DNA of 64,000 bases from Dendrolimus kikuchii (GCA_019925095.2 CM034389.1:23361435-23425434), one strand, 5' to 3'; numbered from the stretch's first letter, positions 11,818-23,052 are shown. Notes: generated from the sequence alone by a model not told the origin. Numbers and translations: made by a program.

Positions 11818-12419
11818 GCGGACGGCGCGGGTGGGGCCCCTTGGGGTATAGGGGTTCTCACTCACCCGCATATGCCGTCGAGATGAGAGCGCGAGTGTTC
11901 CGCGCGCGCTCATCTCTCCTCCCGTGGGGCGCGTTACAGACCGCCCCACGCCAAAGAGAGCATGATGATGCCGGAGGATGAGTCCCCGGCAATGGAAGAG
12001 GCCTCGTGAGGGGGGCCCACGCCTGCCAGGGCTGCGGAGAGGCTAGGTCATATACCCGTAGCCCTGGCATAAGGCGAAGGACGGAACACCCAGGGGTTTT
12101 AGTGGGTATCCCTAACCGGGGGTGGCAACAGCATGGCACCAGTTCTGACTGGGCATGCTGGTGCCACCCCCGATCTGGCGAATCCCACACACAGGTCGCG
12201 AATATCCCCCCAAGGTTCTGCCCTTGTCGCGGCTTATGGTCCTCAAGCGGATTTCCCCTGGCTAAAAAAAAATCTCCGCTCTAAGCTAAGGCTAAGGAAA
12301 GCACGGAGTCGGGTCTGAGGTGTCGCTACTCACGTAAAAGTTCGCCACAAAGTCCCCTGCGGTTATTATTATTATCATTATTAACTATTATAGTAAAAGT
12401 AATTTTTATTTACTTGCAG

Positions 12420-12515
12420 TTACTGTCGAACCCAGAAATTTTGATATGCGATGAACCTACTACGGGATTGGACAGTTATAATGCAGCTGTAGTTATTGAT
12501 GTACTGAAGAAGATA
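12420..12515 (+). CDS. ABCG plus-strand exon: Walker B and D-loop
   Basis: Thirty-two codons, phase 0 at both ends, acceptor acttgcag and donor ata|gtaaat. It reads LLSNPE-ILICDEPTTGLDS-YNAA, i.e. Walker B with the catalytic Glu and the D-loop. Joined to the previous exon it gives LATS/LLSNPE, the usual ABCG order. The intron between the two holds the complete R1-clade element. In the minus-strand paralog this part and the H-loop share one exon (51599-51837). Confidence 0.87.
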
Positions 12516-13147
12516 GTAAATATTTAGCTCTTTATGTAAATTAAATAATAACTTAGTGAAAAGTAATTTATGAGTATAAAATGATGTTACAAACTCTGCT
12601 TCTCATTTGGAATATGAAGAAAGTAAATAACTCATTAGTTAAACAAACAACTATTTATCTAATGAAATCAAGCATTAAATCCATACCTGAATCTGATGAA
12701 CTCATTTAATTATGACGCGATTATCATGGCTGTATAAAAAGTTGGGTCATGAGTCGCATGTATGGTTTGCAGTTATCAATTTTTTAAAGGAGTTTTTGGC
12801 GGGAACTGAAAGGGAACGTTGTGCTGTTTTATTTTCTTAAAATGTGTAAAATCACTCTAAAATTAACAATAGTTGTAGGATATTGATAGTTTTTGAGTAG
12901 TAAATATGTGTTTTTGTGAGAAATGTGAACTGTATAGTCAAATGTGGCCTTTCGAGTTTTCACAAAAACTCCGTTATACGGCGTCGATTGTAGCCTACAA
13001 TACAATTGCGCCTGGCTTAAATGCCTAGTTGCCAAGCCATAAACATAACAAAAAAATTAACAGTAGAGAAAGTCGTTTCCCAGGGATGAAATACTTCAAG
13101 CTAACTTTCAGAATATGAGAATTAAAAATATTTTTTAATCAACCTAG

Positions 13148-13295
13148 GTTGAAGGTTGTCATCTGCGGATTATAACCAAACCGTTTCAAGATATTGACTC
13201 GCATGGATACGGTAGTTGACAATCAAATTGATTAGAGATACTGTTGTTGTAAAGTCGCAAAGAGCTATACCGTCACATTTATTGAGTCAAATAGA
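13148..13295 (+). pseudogene. Decayed H-loop exon of the plus-strand ABCG gene
   Basis: The stretch follows a good acceptor (ttttttaatcaacctag). In one frame from 13149 it reads LKVVICGL, stop (TAA 13173-13175), then PNRFKILTRMDTVVDNQID, stop (TAG 13233-13235), then RYCCCKVAKSYTVTFIES. This parallels the expected ABCG series 'lVICSIHQP...F..FD.VvlL..Gr..y.G......FFes'. In a neighbouring frame the bases attataaccaaaccg resemble a mutated SIHQP, which suggests a small indel at the switch histidine. It lies exactly between the Walker B exon and the CPVNYNP exon, where this exon belongs, and no better candidate was found in 12516-14226. Homology is by eye and the borders are approximate. Confidence 0.6.
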
Positions 13296-13469
13296 GTGTT
13301 AATAATTGTTTATATAATTATAATTTGTTTCTATATTGTCATGTATGTGTATATACATATATAATAATATATATGTATATATAGTTATACTGTTTTTCTA
13401 CTTATATGCACTGTGTATACTTATCATCAATATTTATAGACTGCACCACCCTCAGTTTTAAAAATCTAT

Positions 13470-13600
13470 TAATCCCTGCTAAGGGTTGCCTGGAGGAGAT
13501 CGCTTTTTAGCGATAAGGCCGCCCGCTGTACTATGTTTTGTATTTTTCTACTTCTGTTTGTCTATGCTTTGGTGTATAATAAAGAGTTACCTTACCTTAA
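13470..13600 (+). repeat. Solo LINE 3' tail
   Basis: Contains gggttgcctggaggagatcg, ctttttagcgataaggccgc and ggtgtataataaagagtt, the same order as the tail of the 27339-27956 LINE. It lies in the plus-gene intron after the decayed exon. Confidence 0.7.
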
Positions 13601-14226
13601 ATTTTTTTTTTCTTGATGTTTTAAAAGTAAGTTGTGTGACAAAGTGCTTCAAAGCCCTCTTTTCTATATAAGATTGTTATAGAATTTATTGTAATGTAAT
13701 GTTTTATGAAGTATAACGCAATAACGTGCGAGTGAAGATTCTAAAGTGACTTAGCTTTAGGCAACTTATGTATGTGTTGCTTCATGCTTAAGTGATGTTG
13801 ATTATACCATACTGAAGCCTGGTTTGAATTAAATGTATTTTAGGAGATTAACAGTTATTTAATTACATATACATGTAATATTATATAAATGTATTTTTTT
13901 ACAAATAAATAAAGACTAAACACAAAGACGCGAGTAGCTTACTATGCTCAGACTATGTAGCAATTAAAACATATAAAGTTCTTGATTTCTTTGTAAATGT
14001 ATAAAAAAAACTTTTAAAATATATAACAATTTATTTTTATATTTCCATAATCCTTTATTGGTAATACTAAATTGTGATATATAGATAAGAAACTACAACT
14101 TACCGTAGGCGGTAAGCGCCAATAATAGTCGACTTATATCAATAACACAGTTAATAAACAAAAACTTCGCTATAAATTTCTTTATAATACATTGACCTCA
14201 ATAAATCTTCATTTTTGTCCAATTAG

Positions 14227-14382
14227 CATAGACCTCCGTTGCCCAGTAAATTACAATCCAGCGGAGTTTTACATACGTGCGGTCTCGAATAATCGGCAAC
14301 TTGGAAAGATACAAAAGTACTATGAAGACCGGTTGGATTATGTCGAACCTAGTTTGAGTGAAGTGTCGTCACGACGGAGTTT
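14227..14382 (+). CDS. ABCG plus-strand exon: linker CPVNYNPAEFYI
   Basis: This carries the ABCG hallmark between ATPase and membrane domain, LRCPVNYNPAEFYI, followed by a charged linker (KIQKYYEDRLDYVEPSLSE). The donor is agttt|gtaagt, leaving a codon split 2+1. The acceptor may be ...ccaattag (start 14227) or the AG five bases later (start 14232); phase cannot decide because the upstream exon is decayed. Confidence 0.84.
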
Positions 14383-14453
14383 GTAAGTATTTTGTCCTAA
14401 CGTAATTATTATTATTGACGGTGGAAAGTTTAAATATTGTAAGGGACAAAGAG

Positions 14454-14545
14454 AATAGCCGTGGTGGCTTAGTGACTAAACCATTCGAGTCCCGAACGTG
14501 AAAATTTGAATCCTGGCCGGTAAAGCATGTGTCTCTTATATTTAT
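14454..14545 (+). repeat. tRNA-like SINE head
   Basis: gccgtggtggcttagtgact resembles a tRNA A-box region, and about 35 nt later aaatttgaatcctggccgg resembles the B box and acceptor stem, as in tRNA-derived lepidopteran SINEs. It starts about 70 bp after the plus-gene linker exon. The body to about 15060 was not recognised. Confidence 0.5.
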
Positions 14546-15165
14546 ATTGGTTCGGATCGTTTTGGTATCACGGTAAAAGGAAGGTTTACTCTGAAAATCA
14601 GCGTTGAGTCGTATATATACTATAATTAGCGCTATAGTTGATAGTGAAGAGTGGGGAGAGCGGTCCAAACCTGCAACGTGATGTCACAGAACGAGGCAAT
14701 ATTGATCCATTAATCAGAGCTTCGAAGAAGAAATTACGACCAACTACTTCCGCCCTAACAATGGTCTTGTGCTGTCGCTTTGTTGGAGCGGTGAGGCGGT
14801 AGAGCTGCATGCACGTCTATTGAACCAGAAAATTGATCCAATGAGCCAACGCAGTCAGGTTCATCGGCAGTATCTTCGGTTCTCGAGTCACCCTGACATT
14901 ACAGTGATGCGATTGAAAACCGGGGTGGATTAATTGGTAGGTTTGAGCAAGCCACTGGGATACCAGGGCTAACCTACACTATTCCTGGATGGTACGGTAT
15001 CCAAGACGGATGACATCTCGATAAAATTGTGAGGCTATGGGAAAACCAAAATTGGAAGGCCAACACGTAAAGGCCATGGAAATGTTAACACGTAAAGACC
15101 CTTCTAATATTAATAATTCTTCTACTATTTCACTGTATTAGTTTAATGTTGTTTATTATTTTAAG

Positions 15166-15271
15166 GTCCCAAAGAAATTGGTTTAAACAAGTGCATCTTT
15201 TACTATGGAGGTTATCATTAACCTTAAAAAGGGAAGTTAAAAATCATTTGCTACAGTTATTTTTATCTGTG
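15166..15271 (+). CDS. ABCG plus-strand exon: first membrane segment
   Basis: 106 nt, the same length and phase as the minus-strand exon 38917-39022. It encodes SQRNWFKQVHLLLWRLSL and a basic stretch, then the start of TM1 (LLQLFLSV). WxxQxxxLxWR-type sequence before TM1 is usual in ABCG proteins. Acceptor ttttaag, donor gtg|gtaagt. Confidence 0.82.
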
Positions 15272-16047
15272 GTAAGTTTTTATCGATACGATTATCTGTT
15301 TCTATCTTTCCATTTGGATGAAGTAACCTAGGTGATTCTATACTATAACAAATCTAACAAAAATAACTGAAGGCGGCAAGTTGTTACAATGAATTTAAAA
15401 AAGCGAAAACGTCAGTGGTGCTGAATCGGACCAGCAGAATGCAATTATTCAAATTTTTGTTTGCCTGTTAGAGAATCCCGTAAAAACTACTGAACGAATA
15501 TACCTAAATGAAACTTCTCACAGAGCTAGCTTATATTCCGGGTCAACACAGGATATTCTTTTACTGCAATACATACATATATATCGTTTCCGTGGCATGA
15601 ACGAATATAGCCAAAAGTTCTTCAATATACTTTCTTTTCCTGATAATTGGTCTGTGCACAGACGTACAAAATACTTGGGTAGGTGGTTAGTGTCACCCAT
15701 GGACTTCTGCTCTTGGGATTGTTGTGTAAATAAGAATATCATTATGTAAAATATCTATGCTCTCCTCTATCTATTAAACTCTCTTGTAAAAATGGCTGTA
15801 AGAAGTGTTCACGAATTAAAATAAAGAGAACAAAAATCACATCTTTTATTTATATGATTCAGGCCCTTATAGGGCTCTGCATACCAATAAACATCTGCAA
15901 CCAGCAACGGAGTCGATGTGTGGCCTGGCTTGTGGGGGACATCAAGAATCTATATACGCCCTATTTTAACGAGTTTCATGTTATAGGTAGGGCTCTTTAT
16001 TAACATCTTTAAAATACTCTCTACATTTTAAATACATATATTTTTAG

Positions 16048-16272
16048 ATGGTGTCAGCGCTAATACTGGGCACATGTTACTCGGGCATATCAGGAACAAC
16101 ACAACGAGGAGTCCAAGATATTCGAGGATTTCTTTGGTTGATTACGAGTGAAGTCTCTTTCAGTCTGTCCTACAGTGCATTATACGTTTTCGAATTTGAG
16201 ATGTCTTTATTTAAGAGGGAAGTTGGAATATATAAGTGCTCGGCCTATTTGGTGTCGAGGTTTTTAAGTTTC
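16048..16272 (+). CDS. ABCG plus-strand exon: TM1-TM3 region
   Basis: 225 nt, 75 codons, phase 0 at both ends. It begins MVSALILGTCYSGISG (end of TM1), then TQRGVQDIRGFLWLI, matching the 'GvQnirG.lf..' motif of the family, and FEMSLFKREVGIYKCSAY, matching the 'e..vf.REh..g.Y' motif before TM3. Donor ttc|gtaagt. Its minus-strand counterpart is the exon cut by the LTR element at 37814. Confidence 0.86.
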
Positions 16273-16826
16273 GTAAGTATTGCTGTCTACTTATCCATTA
16301 TATAACAGTATTAGAGAAACTTAAATATGTGATGCTCGTGCTTCAAAACTCGAGTCAACATAATTTTAATTTAAAACGGAGAGTTCTGTAATGCTTAAGG
16401 AGCGATTTGCCGAGCAGTTTTGCAACTTTGGGCTTAGCACAGTAACGATTCTCAAAATATATTTTATTATGATTTTTTATTCCGACCATCTGTCTTTTTT
16501 GTGACTTTATATTTCTGCTCTACTAGAGTTAGATACAGTAAATAACTACGATTTAATTTACATTTGATATCTAAATTTAGATTACAATGACTATCTCTTT
16601 ATTACACATGGAATAGATGTAATTTATTATTAATTTTAACTGAAGGTAATTTTTAGTATTCAGACACAAAAATGAATTATTAATTAATAAATAAATTGAA
16701 TTGAACAAACTTAATTTTTCTTCGATTTAAACATTTTTAATTTCTCTAAGTACGAGTATAACAGCTACAGACATAGGATTTTCGTCTCTTTTTATCAAGA
16801 GCTTAAATAACAAAATTTTATTTCAG

Positions 16827-16962
16827 ATACCACGATGTATATTATGGCCAGCAACTTTAGTAACTTTAGCAACTTTTACTGTTAATCTTCCTAATCATTT
16901 AATTACTTCATTAGAGATTATGACTGCCTTGACGGTTTCAGCTATTGGTGCTATGTCTTATG
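16827..16962 (+). CDS. ABCG plus-strand exon: TM3-TM4 region
   Basis: 136 nt, the same length and phase as 32760-32895 in the paralog. It reads IPRCILWPATLVTLATF and then a second hydrophobic run ending ALTVSAIGAMSYG. The donor splits the final Gly codon 1+2. Confidence 0.86.
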
Positions 16963-17193
16963 GTAAGATATGTACTTATTTCCTTTTCTAAACATATCAT
17001 CTAGTCATAATTACTTTTTGATATTATCACACCACCCAAAGCTAATAAGAATCAAAGAATAATAGTACATTATGGTACTAGTGTGTAACATTGGTGATTA
17101 CCGCCGAGGCGCCATTGAGACTCGAGCCGTAGGCGAGGGTCTTAAGAGAGCCGAGGACGGTAATCATCAATACACACGTGTATCATATGACGT

Positions 17194-17564
17194 TTTTCAA
17201 CACACTTGTGAATAAAATAACAACAAAAACTCATTTTATTTAGTAGATAAAAAAAAGTTATATATGAGTGAAAGTTTTATTTATTAAACAAGTACGAGTT
17301 AAAATTATCTATTTAAATAAGAAGTTGCATGAAATGAGCAAGCAATAGGAACATTAATTTATTTGTTCTATAGAACACGATCTTTTTTTTTGGAATAAAA
17401 ACTTTTTTAAGAACAAAGCAACTCAACCAATAAAATTAAAAAAAAAATCTATAACTCACTAGTGAGTTATAATGTTTTTTACTCACAGTTTGATAATGGG
17501 TGTCATTCTGTGCCTAATTGCGGTGACCATAGAGCCACTTTATGAGCAAGTGTGTTGAAAAAGA
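17194..17564. mobile_element. MITE with 'tttttcaacacacttg' inverted ends
   Basis: Left tttttcaacacacttgtgaa, right (complement) tttttcaacacacttgctca. The inner part is AT-rich with an actcactagtgagt palindrome. It is in the intron after plus-strand exon 16827-16962. Confidence 0.65.
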
Positions 17565-17689
17565 AAATTATGTATAAAATATGTGGCAGTCTAAATGAAA
17601 ATACTTTCAGTGATTTTTTTGCTATGCCTTATAGTTTTAGATATTGTCCCGAAGGAATGCCTGAAAAATTCACCTTACATAGTTTATTA

Positions 17690-18425
17690 TAAATTTATAC
17701 TAATATATATAAAGCTGAAGGGTTTGTTTGTTTGTTTGCTTGAACGCGGTAATCTCAGGAACTAACTGGTCTGATTTGACAAATTCTTTCAGTGTTAGAT
17801 AGCCCGTTTATCGAGGAAGGCTATAGGCTATACATTACCCTAAGACAAATAGGAGCAGATCACCAATAAAGAATGTTTCATAATCGGGGGGTTTTTCCTT
17901 TTGAAAGCTTCTGCTGCGTGCGCTGCTTAAACAGTTAAAGTTTCGCAAAAGTCATGTGTGACAGTATTGTGCCTCTTTAAAATTTCTAAAAAAAAGTCCG
18001 CGACAGCAATGTCTATCTTTTAAGGTTGGCTCACTATAATATTTTTTATGCTAACCAAATTTGTTCTAAAATAATGCATTATTTGCGAAGGTGTTTTTAT
18101 AAACATGATATTAATCCTTATCCAAGTAAATACGTTATTTGTCACAAGTATTTAATTTAAGACAAAATTGCCATTTACATCATTCAATTTTAATGAATAT
18201 CTTAGGAGATATCGCAGTTTTAAAATAACATCGCAGCAAAATAATGATCAAGTACTGCGCGCTCATTTATCATGTGCAAGGCCGGCGGGCAGTCATTAAG
18301 ATTTAAAAATATTTTTATCTTCTACGTAAACAAAGTCTTAAAGGATTAAACAAAGGATTAAAGTTAGCGTTAGCCCAAAGAAACTATTCCACGCGGATGA
18401 AGTCGCGGGCAGAAGCTTATATAAG
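17690..18425 (-). repeat. Interspersed repeat, 'gcccgcgacttcatccgcgtgg' family with long centre
   Basis: In reverse it starts agcttctgcccgcgacttca and ends with ctgagattaccgcgttcaag and caaacaaacaaaccct. The two ends match 27953-28172 and 44283-44545, but about 480 bp of other DNA lie between them here. Confidence 0.6.
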
Positions 18426-18997
18426 TATAAGTAGTGAAATTGTTTGCAACAGTATACCGTTTATAGTAACAGATTGGTGTTAGATGATAAGTTGAAAATA
18501 CCCACATTTACGGTAATATTGGCTACGAAACTCTAAGAAGTGTTTTAGCGTTTCTGAGTCTAATGACAAAAAGACTTATGTTATACAGAACACTTGAATT
18601 AAACAAATACATCTATAGGACTAAGCCTGCGAGAGAAAGAGGTATGAGTTTTACATTGTGTAGCACAGATTAGAGAGTCAATAAGACCGATGATTAAGCA
18701 TAGGTTCAATTTGAAACGAAATAAAACTGATAATAAAGTCCTCTATTTTTTAGATTAAAATAGTGAAAAATTGATAGTGATATTTAAGAAGTTTATTTTG
18801 AATTATAATATGTTACCGGATGTAGGCTAAATATTTATATTAATAAAAGTTAGAGAAGAATTGTCTGTGAATACATTCTCTGAAGTTTCACTTCTACTGT
18901 GTGTGTGTATTTACCCACACATTTTTTTATCTCTCCTTCATTATTTAAGAAAAAAATAATAATTAATGAGTAGTCTGAATTAAATGGTTTGTTATAG

Positions 18998-19204
18998 GTC
19001 TAGGCATGTCAGCGTTATTTACCTCAACTGGTATCATGGGTGATGTGATACCGTGCGCAGACATTCCTCTTTTGCTGATGTCCGGGGCTTTCCATAACAT
19101 CCCATCCATGCCTGTTTGGTTGTACCCCGTCAAATATGTCTCTCATTTTTACTACGCAATGGATGCTGTCAGTAATGTCTATTGGAGACAAATCGATCAC
19201 ATTG
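18998..19204 (+). CDS. ABCG plus-strand exon: TM5 and following loop
   Basis: Starts with the last two bases of the split Gly codon (acceptor gttatag): GLGMSALFTSTGIMGDV, then a hydrophobic PLLLMSGAFHNI and WLYPVKYVSHFYYAMDAVSN, matching 'YlsyfyYa.Ea'. It ends in phase 1 (att g|gtaagt). The homologous part of the minus gene is not split by an intron here. Confidence 0.86.
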
Positions 19205-19434
19205 GTAAGTATGTAGAATTTATTAACGATTTTTTTGATTTTTACAGGTTATATCGTTACAATATTTTTATCTCTCAAAGTACAGTTTTTTTTATAAAAA
19301 TAACATATTTACTACTATTTGCTACTGTAAATGAGTACGTAGTGTCACCTGTTTTTACACTCATTTTGCGTATTTTCTTAGATTTTTTGCCTGCTGGCTG
19401 ACATTTATGGTTACTGCTCTGCTCCGTTATTATC

Positions 19435-19555
19435 TACAAACGTAATGTAGGACGCCTTCCTGTCTGGTGGACCGACGACTTGCATAAAGTTGTCATTTGG
19501 AGCTGGACGACGAAAGCCGAGGACCGGGATCAGTAGCGCAAGCTAGGAGCTTAAC
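19435..19555 (+). mobile_element. LINE C-terminal relic
   Basis: One frame reads RNVGRLPVWWTDDLHKVV, WSWTTKAEDRDQ, stop, RKLGA, matching the common LINE end 'GRP..RWtDDlrKv.g..W...A.DR..Wr.lGea'. It sits in the intron before the last plus-strand ABCG exon, shortly after the splice donor at 19205. Confidence 0.6.
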
Positions 19556-20484
19556 CTATAAAAGGTTGACCACGACGGCTCTGCTCCTTTGTGTTCTAAC
19601 ATAATGTTATAATACAGCTGTAACCTTCCCTGATAAATAAATTTATCTAATTATATAAAATTTAATACAACATTTTCGAAATAATTCTGGTAATTTACGA
19701 AATTATTGCGTCTATTCAAACATGGGTATATTACCCACTTAAGCTTTTTTAGAATAGCTAAAAGCAATTTTACTCATTTGTGTGTTGTTACATAATTACA
19801 AAAAACGTATAAGATGTTTGAGTGTGGCATAGAACTATTGAGCAAGACATAAATTGGGACACGGTTTCTAAATCACCTTAAAAAATCTTAAAATTACTTT
19901 AGACAAAAAGTAACAATGAAGGCGTATACCCGTTTAGTTGAACTGGTTTTGTACTTCCGTTGGTTTTGGGCTCATCGCCATTAGTTTGTCGGTTCAAGGC
20001 TTTATGAAGCATTTAAATTAATGATTGGAGTAATTGAAATTTTATTGCCATACAAATTGTTATCTTGGGAATTTGATAATTTTCTATTAATATACCGATG
20101 TTAATATTTATAGAACTAGTTTTATCTGAAAATGACTTGTTGGCTCTTTCGCTGTACAAACGAGGACATATTTAATGAAACTTAACGAAGACGAAGCTTG
20201 TGATAAAATACATATTATTTACTAGCCAGATTTGGCCGCATATCATTCTTCATTTGTATTTTTGAAGGAAGCAGTTTGTTCACGACTGGCGCTTCTCGGT
20301 TTATTAAATTGTTAATATTATTAATATTTTTGGTTTTTAAAAGTGAACGCCCAAATTTTTACATACAAAGTAAATAAGCAGCATCTGATTTACCTATTTC
20401 ATTTAAATCTAGAAAAAATATAATATAATATATATTCTCTTATACTTATATGGTAAGAAGACGGTCATATTTAGATAATGTTAT

Positions 20485-20820
20485 ACTAGACTTCGGCAGA
20501 TTGTCCTGCCCTGAAAAAATAAAAATCTAGAACTTGATACCAGCGGGTATAAGCTCGGTAGCTTATACCCGCTGGTATCGTAGGTAGGTAAACCTTCCAT
20601 GGAACCACTCAAACACTAATTTTGTAACCTTGAGTTACATTATTGAAGTTTTAGTAAGGATCCTTAATTTTTGCTAGAAATAAATATAGCCTTTATTAAC
20701 CTGAGATAATGTGGCATTCTAATGGAGAAAGAATTTATGAAATCGGTCCAGTAGTTTTTGACTTTATTCCTTACAAAGATACAAATCTTTACTCTTTATA
20801 ATATTAGTATATATGTAGAT
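20485..20820 (+). repeat. Interspersed repeat, same family, carrying a perfect hairpin
   Basis: gacttcggcagattgtcctg, aaaatctagaacttgatacc at the left and aaatcggtccagtagttttt at the right. A perfect 20-bp palindrome (20536-20579) sits where the related copy has its 'cagcgccacctacc' block. Confidence 0.62.
20536..20579. repeat. Perfect hairpin, 20-bp arms and 4-nt loop
   Basis: Left arm gataccagcgggtataagct, loop cggt, right arm its exact complement. No mismatch in 20 bp, in an intron of the plus-strand ABCG gene. Confidence 0.9.
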
Positions 20821-21599
20821 ATCTGTCCAGCCTATCACTATTATTACCTATATATATTATATTTATGAGTAAAAGATCTGAGCTTTAGACTTTATCTACA
20901 ATATCATAAAATTCTAAAAATGGTGGTCTGTACATTGAACCTATTAAAAAAAAAACAATTGGGATATATTGTTACGAGTCGCGAGACTCTAATTAAAATG
21001 CCGTTAGAATTACTATAGAGTTTATTAGAACTATACAAACACGTATAACACAGTTACAAATATAACCGTACACAACAAGTCCAAACGTAATGCAGAAGGT
21101 CGTAATTCAGTAAAACGTGCAAAGACCGTCACTTTTTTTAAACAATTCTACGGACTTGAGTTCCGTACCCTTTTTCACAACCTAATTTCCAAGTTCAAGT
21201 CCATCACTTATTAGACTCCCGATTGTAGTACACACGTCTCGCTTCACTCGTGGTTCTCGCTAGACAGCCTCCTCCCTCAATCGAGCCCTTGCTTTACACT
21301 GCACAAATGCAATATGTCTGCCCGGCAGCGTGGACCGAATTTCCTAGAATCCGCTTGGACTTTAAAATCCGTAACACCTGGTTAATGATTACAATACAAC
21401 AATAGGCCGTATGCTAATAAGTAAACAAAAGAAGACGATCATAAAAGAATTACAATAGTTTCAATGTTAATAGTTATTAGTTCGAATGCCGACGGGTAAT
21501 AAATGTGCTTTGTTTCAGATATACAAGTGGATTTTGTTTTTGTCGGTTCCTGAGTTGTAACAATATACTATATAAACGACGGTGAACAGGATGCAATTT

Positions 21600-22330
21600 T
21601 TTTTTATTTCTTTTCTGTTACTAACTACTGGGCCGATTTCGATGCAGTTTTCGCTGCTCGATGGCAAATTTTTAGACTTAAAATGTACGGTACTTATTAC
21701 CCCGGATATCACGCAGATTTTTTTCTGGGAATGATTTAAAGTGATCACACTGTTTCTTTTCAAATGCCAATGCGATTATTTTTACTAATCAATAGAAAAA
21801 TCTGTGATACTTTTTATCCCGGGAATCCCGTGGGAATTCTTTCGGGAGCGGTTTGAAGTTGTTCTTGTGCATAAAAATTAGCTTCTACTGACACAGTGTC
21901 ACTAAAACGATAGCTTACATTTTTTTAAATGCTACGATAGCTTACATTTTTTTAAATGCTGCGATACTTTGGGTCATGCGAATCCTGTGGAAATTTTCCC
22001 AGTAGTGGTTTAAAGTTGTTAATATGCATAAAATTAGCTAATTTCGATACAACTTTATACTAAAAACATGATTTACGTTCTTTGTCAAATGCTGTGGTAC
22101 TTAGTGTCCCGGGAGTCCCGCTGATTTTTTTCCGGGAATGGTATAAATTAGTTTGCTAAATATTATTTCGATACTATTTCACTAGAATAATAGCTTAAGT
22201 CCTTTTTTAAGTGACGCAATACTTTATATTCCCGGAAACCTATGGAAATTGTCCCCGGAGTGTTTTAAAGTGGGTGGTATACATAAAAATTTGCTAATTC
22301 AGACCCGATTGATGCTAAAACAGTATAATC
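21600..22330. repeat. Degenerate tandem and dispersed repeats before the last plus-strand exon
   Basis: 21600-21770 is a copy of the 'gggccgatttcgatgcagtt' repeat. From 21780 to 22330 about four diverged units of roughly 110-140 bp follow, each with 'ttt-cccggga-cccgtgg', 'ttaaagttg', 'tgcataaaaattagct' and 'gatact' words. Inside, a 29-bp word starting cgatagcttacatttttt is duplicated back to back (about 21907-21963). Confidence 0.6.
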
Positions 22331-22379
22331 CATTTTAATAAACTTGTGATTGATTTTACATTGTTCTCAATTTTTGCAG

Positions 22380-22561
22380 ACTGTCCTCTAAACGAAACTT
22401 CCCTCTGCGTCAAAGATGGACCATCAGTATTAATTGCAAATGGCTACTCAACTAACTTTATACTGCAAGACGGCGTGGGTTTATTGTTTTTGACTTTGCT
22501 GTGGGCACTTTTAGGTTATTGTGGACTGAAAAGAGAAGAACGAAAAGGTTATGCTTACTAA
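22380..22561 (+). CDS. ABCG plus-strand last exon: extracellular Cys loop and TM6
   Basis: The acceptor tttttgcag completes an Asp codon: DCPLNETSLCVKDGPSVLIANGY, then a TM helix (GLLFLTLLWALLGYCGL), KREERKGYAY and TAA. The C-P...C-x-K-x-G-x-x-V-L spacing resembles the C-terminus of Brown more than that of White. AATAAA lies about 46 nt after the stop. Confidence 0.88.
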
Positions 22562-22606
22562 TATTAAGTAAATGTCTAGTAAGAAAATTAAAATCTTGTT
22601 AAGAGT

Positions 22607-22612
22607 AATAAA
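22607..22612 (+). promoter_or_regulatory. Polyadenylation signal of the plus-strand ABCG gene
   Basis: AATAAA 46 nt after the stop codon at 22561. A second one occurs 140 nt further (about 22750). Confidence 0.55.
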
Positions 22613-22914
22613 TAGTTAAATTAATACACAGGGCTGTGTTTGATTAAATTGAAGACATGAGGGGATAGATATTGAGGACATACGCAACAAAGTTCTTATG
22701 TATTGCCGTCGTATTCAAATAGCGTTGATTTAAAGTCTAATATCTAATAATAAAGTATAATACATAATTTATATATGTCTATTAAGTATAATTCTTACTT
22801 ATATAATATTTTACATACTTATATGTTTATAAATGAATAAAATATATGTAAATAACTGCATATCCTCTAATATTTATGTATACCACCTTAGACTAATATA
22901 ATCTGTTTTACTCC

Positions 22915-23052
22915 TGCCACGGGTTGTCTGGAAGAGATCGCTTCTTAGCGATAAGACCGCCCATTGTGCACATTTAGAATATTTTTAGGCTATAATTTTT
23001 TCTGTGTTTCTGTAATGGTGTACAATAAAGTTTTATCTATCTATCTATCTAA
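22915..23052 (+). repeat. Solo LINE 3' tail with (ATCT)n
   Basis: Contains gggttgtctggaagagatcg, cttcttagcgataagaccgc and ggtgtacaataaagt, followed by (atct)5. It lies 350 bp after the end of the plus-strand ABCG gene. Confidence 0.75.

Larger units (their letters stand above)
5640..12272 (+). mobile_element. R1-clade non-LTR retrotransposon, near full length (copy 1)
   Basis: A GC-rich island in AT-rich DNA with a GC-rich 5' leader (5640-6330), ORF1 with zinc knuckles, ORF2 (endonuclease, RT, C-terminal zinc finger) starting 8 nt after the ORF1 stop, and a 3' UTR ending at an A-run (12264-12272). The last 20 bases before the A-run (12241-12260) are identical to the same place in copy 2 (48961-48980). 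It sits in sense in the intron between the ABCG signature and Walker B exons. The 5' edge is preceded by ggttaggttagg. ORF2 is broken by a frameshift and a deletion, so this copy is dead for autonomous movement. Confidence 0.85.
3737..22561 (+). pseudogene. ABCG half-transporter, Brown/White group (5' end outside window; one decayed exon)
   Basis: Exons by splice sites and phase: 3737-3914, 4362-4511, 12420-12515, [decayed 13148-13295], 14227-14382, 15166-15271, 16048-16272, 16827-16962, 18998-19204, 22380-22561 (stop). The product is an ABCG half-transporter: ATPase first (Walker A GAGKTT, Q-loop VPQFD, signature LSGGER, Walker B ILICDEPTTGLDS), then the linker CPVNYNPAEFYI and six membrane helices ending in the DCPLNE...C loop. 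White/Brown-type proteins dimerise and carry pigment precursors into granules; that role is inferred from family. Nine exons are open and keep phase with each other and with the minus-strand paralog. The H-loop exon between Walker B and the linker is present only as a relic with two in-frame stops, so the protein should not be functional unless that exon is bypassed or the assembly is wrong. The first exons, including the one before Walker A, were not found in 1-3736. An AATAAA lies at 22607-22612. Confidence 0.8.

Noticed and set aside
14600..15060. Moderately GC-rich stretch considered as a gene fragment
   Set aside because: No frame longer than a few dozen codons and no recognised motif; probably the body of the SINE-headed repeat or an old transposon.
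15862..15986. Open stretch after an acceptor-like ttatatgattcag, reading ALIGLCIPINICNQQ..., considered as an ABCG exon
   Set aside because: Exon 15166-15271 joins 16048-16272 in phase 0 with correct family order, leaving no place for it; the sequence does not match the family.
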